Shown here one piece after another: positions 1-7,744 of a DNA stretch of 35,320 nt. The stretch is from the NCBI GenBank assembly GCA_030154105.1, contig JASKKP010000021.1, forward strand, positions 1 through 35,320, in the 5' to 3' direction. Source of the DNA: Bacillota bacterium (GTDB lineage: Bacteria > Bacillota > DTU030 > DUMP01). Within the stretch, counting starts at the first letter, position 1, and every line of letters begins with the position of its first letter. The position numbers were made by a program, and so were the translations under genes. Under the pieces are notes generated by a model, which was given only the letters and a program-made list of their open reading frames with translations, was not told the origin of the DNA and made no database searches.

Positions 1-19
1 GCTAGATGCCAGACCCGCC

Positions 20-760
20 ATGATCCTCTGGCACGGTTTCCTGGCAGCCTTAGCGGCTGGTGCCGCGGCGGGACTTGGGGCACTGCCTCTCATGGTAGTG
101 GTGCGCGTGCCGACCTGGGTTCAAGACGGCCTCCAGGGCTTTGCGGCCGGCATGATGATCGGAGCCGCTTCCCTTTCTCTAGTTCCGCCGGCTCTGACCA
201 AGGGCGGGCTAGTCCAGGTCTTGCCCGGCCTTTTCGCCGGAGGCGCTCTCCTGGCCCTCCTGGACGTGCTTCTGCCCCACCTCCACCTGGGGGCGGCAAG
301 AAAAAGCGCCGCCCGGGGATGGCAGCATGCGCTTTTGGTCCTGGCGGCGATCATCTTGCACAACCTGCCTGAGGGGCTGACCATGGGCGTCGGTTTTGCC
401 TCGGGTGAAGACAGGGTAGGGCTCATCCTCACCCTGGCCATCGGCGTGCAAAACGCTCCAGAAGGGCTCCTGGCCGCCCTCCCGCTTAGGGAACGAGGCA
501 CGTCGGGCCCCAAGGCCGTGGGGCTCGCCCTGGCCACCGGGATGGTCGAGCCGTTGGCCGCGCTCGCGGGGATGCTGCTCGTGGAGGTGCTCCACGATAT
601 TCTGGGATTCTTCCTCGCCTTCGCCGCCGGGGCGATGTTTTATGTTGTCTCAGACACCCTTATTCCGGATAGCCACGGCCACGGCTTTGAGCGGCTTTCA
701 ACTCTCGGGTTTCTCACCGGCTTCGCGCTCATGTTGGTCATCCGCCGGCTCCTGGCCTGA
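20..760 (+). CDS. ZIP-family divalent metal transporter (GufA/ZupT-like)
   Basis: A 246-residue, very hydrophobic protein with about eight predicted membrane helices, the usual size for bacterial ZIP carriers, which move Zn2+ or Fe2+ into the cytoplasm. Both signature metal-site helices are present: HNLPEG near residue 114 and QNAPEG near residue 143. The short His-rich stretch (HLHLGA) before the first motif sits where ZIPs carry the variable cytoplasmic loop. The ATG at 20 gives a natural ZIP N-terminus, but no ribosome site is visible in the few bases before it and the frame is open to the window edge, so the start is provisional. Its last 63 bases overlap the 3' end of the opposing amidase gene. 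Family assignment is firm; the metal is unknown. Confidence 0.9.
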   Translation: MILWHGFLAALAAGAAAGLGALPLMVVVRVPTWVQDGLQGFAAGMMIGAASLSLVPPALTKGGLVQVLPGLFAGGALLALLDVLLPHLHLGAARKSAARGWQHALLVLAAIILHNLPEGLTMGVGFASGEDRVGLILTLAIGVQNAPEGLLAALPLRERGTSGPKAVGLALATGMVEPLAALAGMLLVEVLHDILGFFLAFAAGAMFYVVSDTLIPDSHGHGFERLSTLGFLTGFALMLVIRRLLA

Positions 761-1491
761 AAGCGCGCCGGCCAGCCGGAAAAGGGCGGCGGCCAGCTCG
801 TAGCGCGTAGCGGGTTCAGAGCCGTGAAAACGTCCGTCCGGGTAGCCGCTCAGAATCCCCTGTTGGGCGGCCCAGGCCACCGCCCGAGCGGCCCAATGAT
901 CGGACGGCACATCCGGGAACGGACCGGGGGCAGGCGAGGCTACAAACCGCTTTAGAGCCGCGGCCAAGGCGCCGGCCGCCCGCTCCTGAAAATCGGGCGC
1001 AGAAAGCCGCTTTTGATCGGCAGGGCTGGTAAGAAAGGCTACCTCTAAGATGGCGGCGGGCATGGGCGCTTCGCGGAGAAGGTAGTAGTAATCCCGACCG
1101 TCCTCGTTAAGGCGCGTCTTGAGGCCACGATCGTTAAGGCCGGTAGCCTTAACCAAGTAACCCTGTACCAGAGCGGCGAGGCGCCGGCTCTCCGGACGGC
1201 GAGATTGATAGTACGTCTCCGCCCCGGCAGCCGAGGGCGAGGCAGCCGAATTGTGGTGGATGGAAAGCAAGACCTCCGCACCTGCCCGGCGCGCCTTGTC
1301 GATACGTGCCCTAAGCGGTACTTCCGCGTCGTTCTCGCGGGACAGGAGCACTTCCAGGCCCGCTTTTTTTAGTTCTTCTCTTACCTTTAGGGCCAAGGTG
1401 AGATTTAACGTCTTTTCGAGGAATCCGCCCGCCTCGGCCCCGGGGTCCCGCCCACCGTTTAGTGGCCGGGATCGAGAAAGATCCGCGGCAC
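698..1491 (-). pseudogene. N-acetylmuramoyl-L-alanine amidase (Amidase_3) with one SLH domain, single-base frameshift
   Basis: The family cuts the amide between MurNAc and the stem peptide. A consensus ribosome site (1497-1506) precedes GTG at 1491, and the first ten codons read as the zinc motif IFLDPGH. A TAA at 1459-1461 follows at once. One base over, the frame continues as NGGRDPGAEAGG and then the whole catalytic domain, including the second zinc His region (SIHHNSA) and the catalytic Glu (ILEVAFLTSP). A single lost base beside the TAA explains both halves. After about residue 185 comes one SLH module (FPDVPSDHWA) that would bind secondary wall polymer. No signal peptide is visible, which is odd for an SLH protein. 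It is either a genuine pseudogene or a sequencing error. The GC-rich tail overlaps the ZIP gene. Confidence 0.8.
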
Positions 1492-1596
1492 AAAAACCAC
1501 CTCCTTAACTTTACCCTAAGATTTCGGAAAACCGCAGTTTTTAAAGCCTACAAAAACGCTGGGGAATAGAAGGCAAATCAGCGTTCTTCGCCGGAG

Positions 1597-1624
1597 TTGA
1601 CAACGGCCGTGCGTCTGCTATACT
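1597..1624 (+). promoter_or_regulatory. Sigma-A promoter of the transporter/hydrolase operon
   Basis: A perfect -35 TTGACA (1597-1602), a 16-base spacer and a -10 TATACT (1619-1624). Transcription should start near 1631, leaving a leader of about 120 bases before the transporter start. It is among the best vegetative promoters in the window. Confidence 0.75.
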
Positions 1625-1751
1625 TTGTCCCAAGGTTTTCCCTTTTTTCGGAACAGAGACGGTTATCGTTTTAGGGAGGTGGCGTAGGTTTAAATAGAGA
1701 GTTGCGGCAAAAGTCTCTGGAGAAAGGAAGTGTGGTGAGGTGGGTGCATCG

Positions 1752-2942
1752 ATGAGTCCAATTACCGCCTTCTTAGTGGTAACGGCCATCTTCGCCATCG
1801 GCGACATCGTTTCGACCAAGAGCAAGGCCTTCATTCCGTCCGTTTTTGTCGCCGCGGTGCTCTTTCTGGCCGGGTACTGGACCTTCTTCCCCAGTAACAT
1901 TATTGATCTTCCCGGCCTCGGTATGCCTCTCGCCCTCATGTCCATGTATATGCTCCTCGCGCACATGGGAACTCTGATGAGCGTGCAGGAACTCATCGCC
2001 CAGTGGAAAACGGTGGTCATCGCCCTCTTTGGGTTGGTCGGAATGTCGGTCTTCATGTTAACGGTCGGTAGTGCCCTCTTCGGCTGGCAGACTGCCGTCG
2101 CCGCTACCCCGCCGCTGGCCGGAGGCATTGTGGCCGCCCTCATGATGTCCGAAGCGGCCAAGGCCAAGGGGCTTATGGCTGTAAGTATCCTGGCCTTGGT
2201 AATGTATGTGGCTCAGGGGTTTGCCGGTTATCCCCTCACGGCCATCTGCCTGCGGAAAGAAGGACAGCGGCTGCTCGACCTTTACCACAACCACGGTTAT
2301 AAGGAGAAGGCTAAGAGCAACCTAGAGGTGTCGGCCGCCGCACAATCTTCGGCCAGCTGGCGTATATTCCCGCCTACGCCGCCGGAGTACCAAACCACCT
2401 TTGTGCTCCTGGCCAAACTGGCTGCCGTGGCCTGGGTTGCAGTATGGGTGGCCGGGCTAACCAAGAATGCTGTTTCCCCCTTCGTGGTCGCCTTGGTGGC
2501 CGGCGTGGTAGCCGCCGAGACAGGTTTTATTGAAAGAAGGCCGCTGAACCTCTCCAATTCCTTCGGCTGGCTGATGCTTTCGCTCATGGCTTACGTGTTC
2601 GCCGGTTTTGCCAAGGCCACCCCCCAAATGCTGGCCCAGATCGCCGTCCCCCTTATTGGCCTTATTATTCTGGGCGTGCTGGGCATGGCCATCTTCTGTA
2701 TCTTCCTCGGTACCCGGCTCGGTTTCACCAAAGAAATGGCCTTCGCCGTTACCCTCACTGCTCTTTACGGTTTTCCGCCCAACTATATACTGACGGAAGA
2801 AGCGGCTAAGGCCCTGGCCAAGACACCTGAAGAAAAAGAATTTCTCATGAACGAGATGTTGCCGAAAATGCTGGTGGGCGGCTTTACTACCGTAACCATC
2901 ACCTCCGTGCTCATGGCCGGCATTATGTCTAAGTGGCTGTAA
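1752..2942 (+). CDS. Multi-pass membrane transporter, GltS-like topology, substrate unknown
   Basis: A 396-residue integral membrane protein with about ten hydrophobic segments and a central hydrophilic loop (around residues 170-215) containing KEGQRLLDLYHNHGYKEK. Length, a two-halves layout with a middle loop, and small-residue-rich helices recall secondary carriers such as the GltS sodium/glutamate family, but I see no diagnostic motif and do not assign a substrate. ATG 1752 is preferred over an in-frame GTG at 1740 because GAGGTG (1737-1742) sits nine bases upstream. It is first in an operon with two M20 hydrolases, so it probably imports the compounds they cleave, such as N-carbamoyl or N-acyl amino acids or short peptides. 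That role is inferred from context only. Confidence 0.75.
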   Translation: MSPITAFLVVTAIFAIGDIVSTKSKAFIPSVFVAAVLFLAGYWTFFPSNIIDLPGLGMPLALMSMYMLLAHMGTLMSVQELIAQWKTVVIALFGLVGMSVFMLTVGSALFGWQTAVAATPPLAGGIVAALMMSEAAKAKGLMAVSILALVMYVAQGFAGYPLTAICLRKEGQRLLDLYHNHGYKEKAKSNLEVSAAAQSSASWRIFPPTPPEYQTTFVLLAKLAAVAWVAVWVAGLTKNAVSPFVVALVAGVVAAETGFIERRPLNLSNSFGWLMLSLMAYVFAGFAKATPQMLAQIAVPLIGLIILGVLGMAIFCIFLGTRLGFTKEMAFAVTLTALYGFPPNYILTEEAAKALAKTPEEKEFLMNEMLPKMLVGGFTTVTITSVLMAGIMSKWL

Positions 2943-2948
2943 AGCTGA

Positions 2949-2967
2949 GGGGCGGTTCGGCCGCCCC
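2949..2967 (+). other. Intercistronic GC-rich hairpin
   Basis: Seven G/C pairs (GGGGCGG at 2949-2955 with CCGCCCC at 2961-2967) enclose a TTCGG loop, followed by only TTT. It lies between the transporter stop and the next ribosome site. The weak T-run suggests partial termination or mRNA stabilisation that sets relative expression, rather than a full terminator. Confidence 0.55.
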
Positions 2968-2995
2968 TTTACCACATAATAAAGGAGGAAAGACT

Positions 2996-4225
2996 GTGGA
3001 AGCCAAAGTAGAACGTCTCCAGCGCGACATAGAAGCCTTGGCTCAGTTCACCGCTACGCCCGGGGCCGGCGTCACCCGCTTCTCCTTTACGCCGGAGGAC
3101 CGGGCGGCACGCGAGTACATCAAGGCGGAAATGGCCCGCGCAGGCCTTACCGTGCGCGAAGATGCCGCCGGCACCGTAATCGGGCGACGGGAAGGGGAAG
3201 TGCCCGGGCCGGTAGTCATGGTTGGCTCCCACTTCGATTCGGTAAAACACGGTGGCCCCTTCGACGGCACGGCCGGGGTCGTAGCCGCCCTGGAGATTGC
3301 TCGGGTGCTGCAGGAACATAACGTAAAAACCCGTTACCCCATCGAGTTCATCGCCATGATCGAGGAAGAAGGCGGGCGCTTCGGCGGCGGGCTCTTCGGC
3401 AGCCGGGCCATGGCCGGAAAAGTAAGCCGGGAAGAGCTCCTTCGCAACAAAGATGCACAGGGCATTAGCACCGCCGAGGCCATGGCGGCCTTCGGTTTTC
3501 CACCGGAAAACATAAAAGCGGCGGAGCGCCGCCCCGAAGACCTAAAAGCGTTCTTCGAACTCCACATCGAACAGGGGCCCGTACTCGAGGCGGCAGGAAT
3601 CGATGTGGGCGTTGTCGAAACCATCGTGGGCATCGTGGAGTATGAGGTGGAGATCGGCGGCCGCCCGGATCACGCCGGCACCACCCCCATGACCATGCGC
3701 GCCGATGCCCTCGTGGCCGCCAGCCGCGTGGTCCAGGCCGTAGAGCGGCTGGCCAGAGAGGCCGGCGGGGGCGCGGTGGGCACGGTAGGGCGTCTGGAGG
3801 TGGCGCCCGGAGCGGCCAACATCGTGCCGGGGCGCGTACGCTTCACCGTCGATTTTCGGGCCAAAGACGGCCGGACGCTCGCCGACCTGGTGGCCGGCTT
3901 AAAGACGGCTTTGCACGAGGCCTGCCAAGGGGAACTTACCTTTACTCTTACGGAAAAGCTTTCTGTACCGCCCGTAGTTCTGCCGGAAGCTATCCGCGCC
4001 CTTCTCGTCCGCGAAGCCGAAGCGCGCGGCATCTCAACGAAAGTAATGCTGAGCGGCGCCGGGCACGACGCTATGGTGATGGCCGGCCTTACCGATGTTG
4101 GTTTAATCTTTGTTCCCAGCCGCGGCGGACGCAGCCACTGCCCGGAAGAATGGACAGACTACGCCGCCTTGAAAAAGGGCGTCGACGTCCTCCTGGGGAC
4201 AATTCTTCAAATTGCGGAGGGATAA
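2996..4225 (+). CDS. Zn-dependent M20 amidase, N-carbamoyl-L-amino acid hydrolase / allantoate amidohydrolase family
   Basis: A 409-residue cytosolic enzyme, exactly the family length. Members hydrolyse carbamoylated or ureido amino acids using two metal ions. Visible hallmarks in order are GSHFDSVKHGGPFDG (metal His and bridging Asp), EEEGGRFGGGLFGSR (catalytic Glu and metal Glu), HIEQGPVLE (metal His), DHAGTTPM in the lid/dimer domain and GAGHDAMVM near the end. The frame opens upstream at 2933 inside the transporter gene, but GTG 2996 after AAAGGAGG (2981-2988) is the proper start. It follows the transporter and sits three bases before a second M20 enzyme, so the three are probably co-transcribed. 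The sequence cannot separate carbamoylase from allantoate or ureidopropionate activity. Confidence 0.88.
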   Translation: MEAKVERLQRDIEALAQFTATPGAGVTRFSFTPEDRAAREYIKAEMARAGLTVREDAAGTVIGRREGEVPGPVVMVGSHFDSVKHGGPFDGTAGVVAALEIARVLQEHNVKTRYPIEFIAMIEEEGGRFGGGLFGSRAMAGKVSREELLRNKDAQGISTAEAMAAFGFPPENIKAAERRPEDLKAFFELHIEQGPVLEAAGIDVGVVETIVGIVEYEVEIGGRPDHAGTTPMTMRADALVAASRVVQAVERLAREAGGGAVGTVGRLEVAPGAANIVPGRVRFTVDFRAKDGRTLADLVAGLKTALHEACQGELTFTLTEKLSVPPVVLPEAIRALLVREAEARGISTKVMLSGAGHDAMVMAGLTDVGLIFVPSRGGRSHCPEEWTDYAALKKGVDVLLGTILQIAEG

Positions 4226-4228
4226 TTT

Positions 4229-5398
4229 ATGCAGGTCAAAGAACTCGCTGCCAAGATCCAGCCCGAGCTGGTAGAGCTCAGGCGCTACTTCCACCAGCAC
4301 CCGGAGCCGAGCTGGGAAGAGGTAAACACCGCCAATCGCATCGCCGAGGAACTGGCAAAGCTCGGCATCAGCGTGGAGCGTAAAGCCAAAACGGGAGTTG
4401 TGGGAACGCTCAAGGGCACCAGACCCGGCCGCACCGTGGCGCTCCGGGCCGACATCGACGCCCTCTCCATTAAGGAAGAGACGGGGTTGCCTTTTGCTTC
4501 GCAAAATGAGGGTTACATGCACGCCTGTGGCCACGACGCCCACATCACCTGCCTTTTGGGCGCGGCCAAGATTCTGTCCCAGCTGAAGGACGAGATTGCC
4601 GGTACGGTTAAATTCATCTTTCAGCCGGCCGAGGAGCTGGCCCAGGGGGCCAAAAAGCTGGTGGAAGAGGGCGCTATGGACGGCGTAGAGGGCATTTTCG
4701 GCCTGCACGTCTGGGGCGACCTGCCGGCCGGCAAAATCTCCATCGATCCGGGGCCGCGTATGGCCTCGGCCGATAGGTTTGTGATCACCATTGAAGGAAA
4801 GGGCGGCCACGGCTCGGCACCGCACCAGGGTGTAGATGCGGTAGTAGTGGCTTCGGCCTTGGTGATGAACCTGCAGACCATCGTCAGCCGGGAAGTAGAT
4901 CCCCTTGACCCGTTGGTTCTTTCCGTAGGTAAGATTGTCAGCGGTGACCGCTTCAACATCATCGCCAGTCAGGCCGAGCTGGATGGGACCTGCCGCTGCT
5001 TTAATCCGGAAATCAGAAAGAAGCTACCGGACATGATTCGGCGCATCGCCGAAAATACCGCCGCCGCCTTCCGGGCCAAGGCAAAAGTAGAATACTATTT
5101 TATGTGCCCTCCCACCATCAACGATGAAAGCCTGGCCCAACTGGCCAAAGAGGCGGTGAAGAAGCTCTACGGCGAGGACTCGCTGGTCCCCATGCCGCTC
5201 GTTACCGGCAGCGAAGACTTTTCCTATTACAGCGAAAAAGCGCCGGCTGCTTATGCTTTCCTCGGCGTCCGCAACCCGGAAAAGGGCGCTTCCTACCCGC
5301 AGCACCACTCCCGCTACACCATTGATGAAGACGCCCTCCAGGTCGGCGCTGCGGTCTACGCCCAGTTCGCGCTGGACTTCCTGAACTCAGATCGATAA
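4229..5398 (+). CDS. M20D amidohydrolase (N-acyl-L-amino acid / hippurate hydrolase family)
   Basis: A 389-residue metal-dependent amidohydrolase, full length for the family, which releases amino acids from N-acyl or peptide conjugates in the cytoplasm. The metal motif MHACGHDAH is near residue 96, followed by QPAEE (catalytic Glu), GLHVWGDLPAG, GGHGSAPHQGVD in the dimerisation domain, and GSEDFSYY near residue 330. ATG 4229 has GCGGAGG (4214-4220) eight bases upstream, and its ribosome site lies within the end of the preceding hydrolase, consistent with translational coupling. With the carbamoylase-type neighbour and transporter it forms an amino-acid-derivative salvage unit closed by the hairpin at 5430. 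Confidence 0.88.
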   Translation: MQVKELAAKIQPELVELRRYFHQHPEPSWEEVNTANRIAEELAKLGISVERKAKTGVVGTLKGTRPGRTVALRADIDALSIKEETGLPFASQNEGYMHACGHDAHITCLLGAAKILSQLKDEIAGTVKFIFQPAEELAQGAKKLVEEGAMDGVEGIFGLHVWGDLPAGKISIDPGPRMASADRFVITIEGKGGHGSAPHQGVDAVVVASALVMNLQTIVSREVDPLDPLVLSVGKIVSGDRFNIIASQAELDGTCRCFNPEIRKKLPDMIRRIAENTAAAFRAKAKVEYYFMCPPTINDESLAQLAKEAVKKLYGEDSLVPMPLVTGSEDFSYYSEKAPAAYAFLGVRNPEKGASYPQHHSRYTIDEDALQVGAAVYAQFALDFLNSDR

Positions 5399-5429
5399 GC
5401 TTACTGTTTACACCGGGCATACCGCTAAA

Positions 5430-5460
5430 GGTCCAGGCATCAGGCCTGGACCTTGTGTCT
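5430..5460 (+). terminator. Terminator of the hydrolase operon
   Basis: A nine-pair stem (GGTCCAGGC at 5430-5438 with GCCTGGACC at 5444-5452) and a five-base loop, followed by a T-rich but interrupted tail (TTGTGTCT). The stem is perfect and placed right after the last stop codon. The weak U-tract lowers confidence in full termination. Confidence 0.65.
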
Positions 5461-5471
5461 TCTCTCCGGCA

Positions 5472-5521
5472 AACGTGGCTGTTCCCGGGCACGGCTCTCC
5501 CTGCCGGCCGGAACCCACGTT
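5472..5521 (+). other. Long hairpin in the leader of the GAF kinase
   Basis: AACGTGG (5472-5478) pairs with CCACGTT (5515-5521), and GTTCC (5481-5485) with GGAAC (5510-5514), with further GC pairing inside. The roughly 260 bases between 5399 and 5660 hold only the terminator and this structure. I see no convincing promoter or small gene there. Confidence 0.4.
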
Positions 5522-5660
5522 GACCGTTCCCCGTTTCATAAGACCGCGCAGGAAGGAAAATGTCTAATTGTTACCGAATTTAGTTTTGGGTTGTGCTTTG
5601 TGCTGCACGAGGAAGAACTGGGGCCAAGGTGTGGAAACCAGGTTTGGGGACGGGACGAAG

Positions 5661-6866
5661 ATGAAAAGAGAAAGTGTACAGTCAAATGCGCCGACCGAAA
5701 ACAATCCAGCAGAGCTGCAAACCGTTTTCGCCATGTCCTCAGCCATGAGGCGTGCGTGTTCTTTGGATCAGGTCCTGTACACCGTCCTCAAGCATCTTAT
5801 TAACTATTGCCATTGTTGTGACGCAGGCTATTTCTTGTTGGACGAGCCGGGCCATAACAGTCTGCAGCTCAAGATAGCTTATGGCTTCCCTCCCGAAGTT
5901 TCGGTAGATTCCCTGGTCGCCGCCTGCCAGTGGTTATGGCAAAAAGCCTTCACCACCAAACACCCGCGGGTTTATCCCAATGCTCGCGTTCTGGCAGCAC
6001 CGCTCGTAACCAACGGCACTTCGGTGGGGGTTCTTTGTTTACACAGTCTTACCAGGGCAACCATCTTCACGCCACGGACGATAGCTTTTGCCCGGGCCTT
6101 AATGGACCTACTCGCACCGTATGTCCTGTCTTTCCAGCTTCAAGAAGAGCTGAGGAAGATTAAAGCAGAGCGTGAAGCAACCTGTCTGGACACGGATCTT
6201 CTGGCCATTCTCTCCCACCAGCTGCGCTCGCCTCTCGCGGCCATTAAAGGCTACGCTGCCACTCTGCTACGCGAAGACATTAGTTGGGATTGGAACGCAG
6301 TAAAGGATTTTCTCCAGATCATCGTTCAAGAAGCAGATAATGCCACGGCCGTCGTAACCGACATTCTCGACCACTCAGCGATGGAAATCAAGAAACTGGA
6401 GCTGAACAAAGAACCCGTGCTGCTCAGGAACCTTTGCGCTAAAGTCGTCAATGAACTCAAATTCTCCACTCGCCGACATCGGTTCGCAGTGATCTTCTCG
6501 CCTGAGGTTCACATCGTGGAAGCAGATCCGGCCCGTATCGAACAGGTCATACGTAACTTGATAGATAACGCGATCAAGTACTCCGACGGCGGCCTCATCG
6601 TGGTGCGCGGGGAAAAGCTTGGCAACGAGATAGTCGTGAGCGTTGCGGATGAAGGTATCGGTATACGCCCAGAACACCTAAACCGCTTGTTTGAAAAGTA
6701 CTACCGTGTAAAAAACCCCAAGCGCCACGTCACGGGAACCGGCCTTGGGCTGCCGATAGCTAGGCAGATCGTCGAAGCCCACGGTGGAAAAATTTGGGCT
6801 ACCAGCAAGCTGGGTGTGGGGAGTACCTTTTACTTCTCGCTTCCTTTACCTGAACGGAAAGAATAG
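5661..6866 (+). CDS. GAF-domain sensor histidine kinase
   Basis: A 401-residue orthodox histidine kinase without membrane segments, so a cytoplasmic sensor. Residues about 35-155 look like a GAF-type input domain and include a CHCC cluster at 50-53 that could bind a metal or sense redox state (inference). The HisKA H-box is SHQLRSPLAAIKGY with phospho-acceptor His186. The ATPase domain has the N-box RNLIDNAIKYS (Asn303), G1 box DEGIG and G2 box GTGLGLPIA. The frame extends upstream to 5568, but ATG 5661 starts the homologous part; its ribosome site is weak. The cognate regulator begins 33 bases downstream. The signal and targets are unknown; neighbouring gdhA is a possible target but nothing in the sequence proves it. 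Confidence 0.87.
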   Translation: MKRESVQSNAPTENNPAELQTVFAMSSAMRRACSLDQVLYTVLKHLINYCHCCDAGYFLLDEPGHNSLQLKIAYGFPPEVSVDSLVAACQWLWQKAFTTKHPRVYPNARVLAAPLVTNGTSVGVLCLHSLTRATIFTPRTIAFARALMDLLAPYVLSFQLQEELRKIKAEREATCLDTDLLAILSHQLRSPLAAIKGYAATLLREDISWDWNAVKDFLQIIVQEADNATAVVTDILDHSAMEIKKLELNKEPVLLRNLCAKVVNELKFSTRRHRFAVIFSPEVHIVEADPARIEQVIRNLIDNAIKYSDGGLIVVRGEKLGNEIVVSVADEGIGIRPEHLNRLFEKYYRVKNPKRHVTGTGLGLPIARQIVEAHGGKIWATSKLGVGSTFYFSLPLPERKE

Positions 6867-6898
6867 CACCTAGACGGGAGTCGGGGAGGCCTAGCTGA

Positions 6899-7591
6899 GT
6901 GAAAAAAGCAACGATCCTGGTGGTAGATGATGACCATGCCCTGCTAAAATTGCTCCGGGTAAACCTGGAGAGGGATTATCGCGTGTTCCTGGTGACCAAC
7001 GCGGAAGATGCCATTCAGATGGTCGCCCTGGAACAGCCCGACCTGGTCATCCTAGACATTATGCTCGGTGCCGGCGAAGACGGCTTTCAGGTTTGCCGGC
7101 GCATCCGTGAGTTTTCCGAAGTTCCTATTATCATGCTTACAGCCAAGGTTCAGGAAAATGATAAGATCCAAGGTTTTGCTGTGGGCGCCGACGACTACGT
7201 AACCAAACCGTTTAGCCCCAAAGAACTCCTCTCCCGGATTAACGCTATCCTCAGGCGGGCGAAAGGAGAAGTCAAACAACAAACTTCTTCAATCAAGATC
7301 GGCCCGCTAGAGGTTAATCCTGTTCGCCGTTGCGTAACACTGGACGAGAAAAAGATTGACCTTACTCCGACTGAATATAAATTGCTATACTTCCTCGCCA
7401 GCCATAAGGGGCAAGTGCTGCTCCACTCAGAAATCCTCGCCTATGTTTGGGGCAGCGAATACCGGGATGAGGTTGAATACCTTAGGGTTTACATTTCCCG
7501 TTTGCGGCAGAAGCTCGAAAAAGATCCTTGTTCCCCTAAGCTGTTGCACACCCTGCCCGGTACAGGCTATGTCCTGGATTATGAAGAGTAA
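6899..7591 (+). CDS. OmpR/PhoB-family response regulator
   Basis: A 230-residue two-domain transcription factor. The receiver domain has the acidic pair Asp10/Asp11, phospho-acceptor Asp53 (VILDIML), MLTAK and the conserved YVTKPFSP lysine. The C-terminal winged-helix half has LTPTEYKLLYFLA and ends LPGTGYVLDYEE, typical of the family. It starts at GTG 6899 with GGGGAGG (6883-6889) nine bases upstream. It lies 33 bases after the kinase with a terminator behind it, so kinase and regulator form a two-gene unit; phosphotransfer from His186 is expected. Length and residues are all canonical. Confidence 0.92.
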   Translation: MKKATILVVDDDHALLKLLRVNLERDYRVFLVTNAEDAIQMVALEQPDLVILDIMLGAGEDGFQVCRRIREFSEVPIIMLTAKVQENDKIQGFAVGADDYVTKPFSPKELLSRINAILRRAKGEVKQQTSSIKIGPLEVNPVRRCVTLDEKKIDLTPTEYKLLYFLASHKGQVLLHSEILAYVWGSEYRDEVEYLRVYISRLRQKLEKDPCSPKLLHTLPGTGYVLDYEE

Positions 7592-7634
7592 GTCCCCATA
7601 ACCACCGGACCAGTAACCCGAGCTCGGTTATTTT

Positions 7635-7660
7635 CACCCTCTCTGTAAGGGTGTTTTTTT
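7635..7660 (+). terminator. Intrinsic terminator of the two-component operon
   Basis: A six-pair stem CACCCT/AGGGTG (7635-7640 with 7648-7653), a seven-base loop, then seven Ts (7654-7660). Classic Rho-independent form, 44 bases after the regulator stop. Confidence 0.85.
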
Positions 7661-7744
7661 ATGCTCTTTTTACATCAACCTTTCCATTTTTTATGCGTTT
7701 TTAGTGCTCTTTGTTCTAGAGTAGAAGCGGAGGTGTTTGGCAAA

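Noticed and set aside
2933-2995. N-terminal extension of the carbamoylase-type enzyme
   Set aside because: It would overlap the transporter and read through a hairpin; GTG 2996 has a far better ribosome site and gives the family length.
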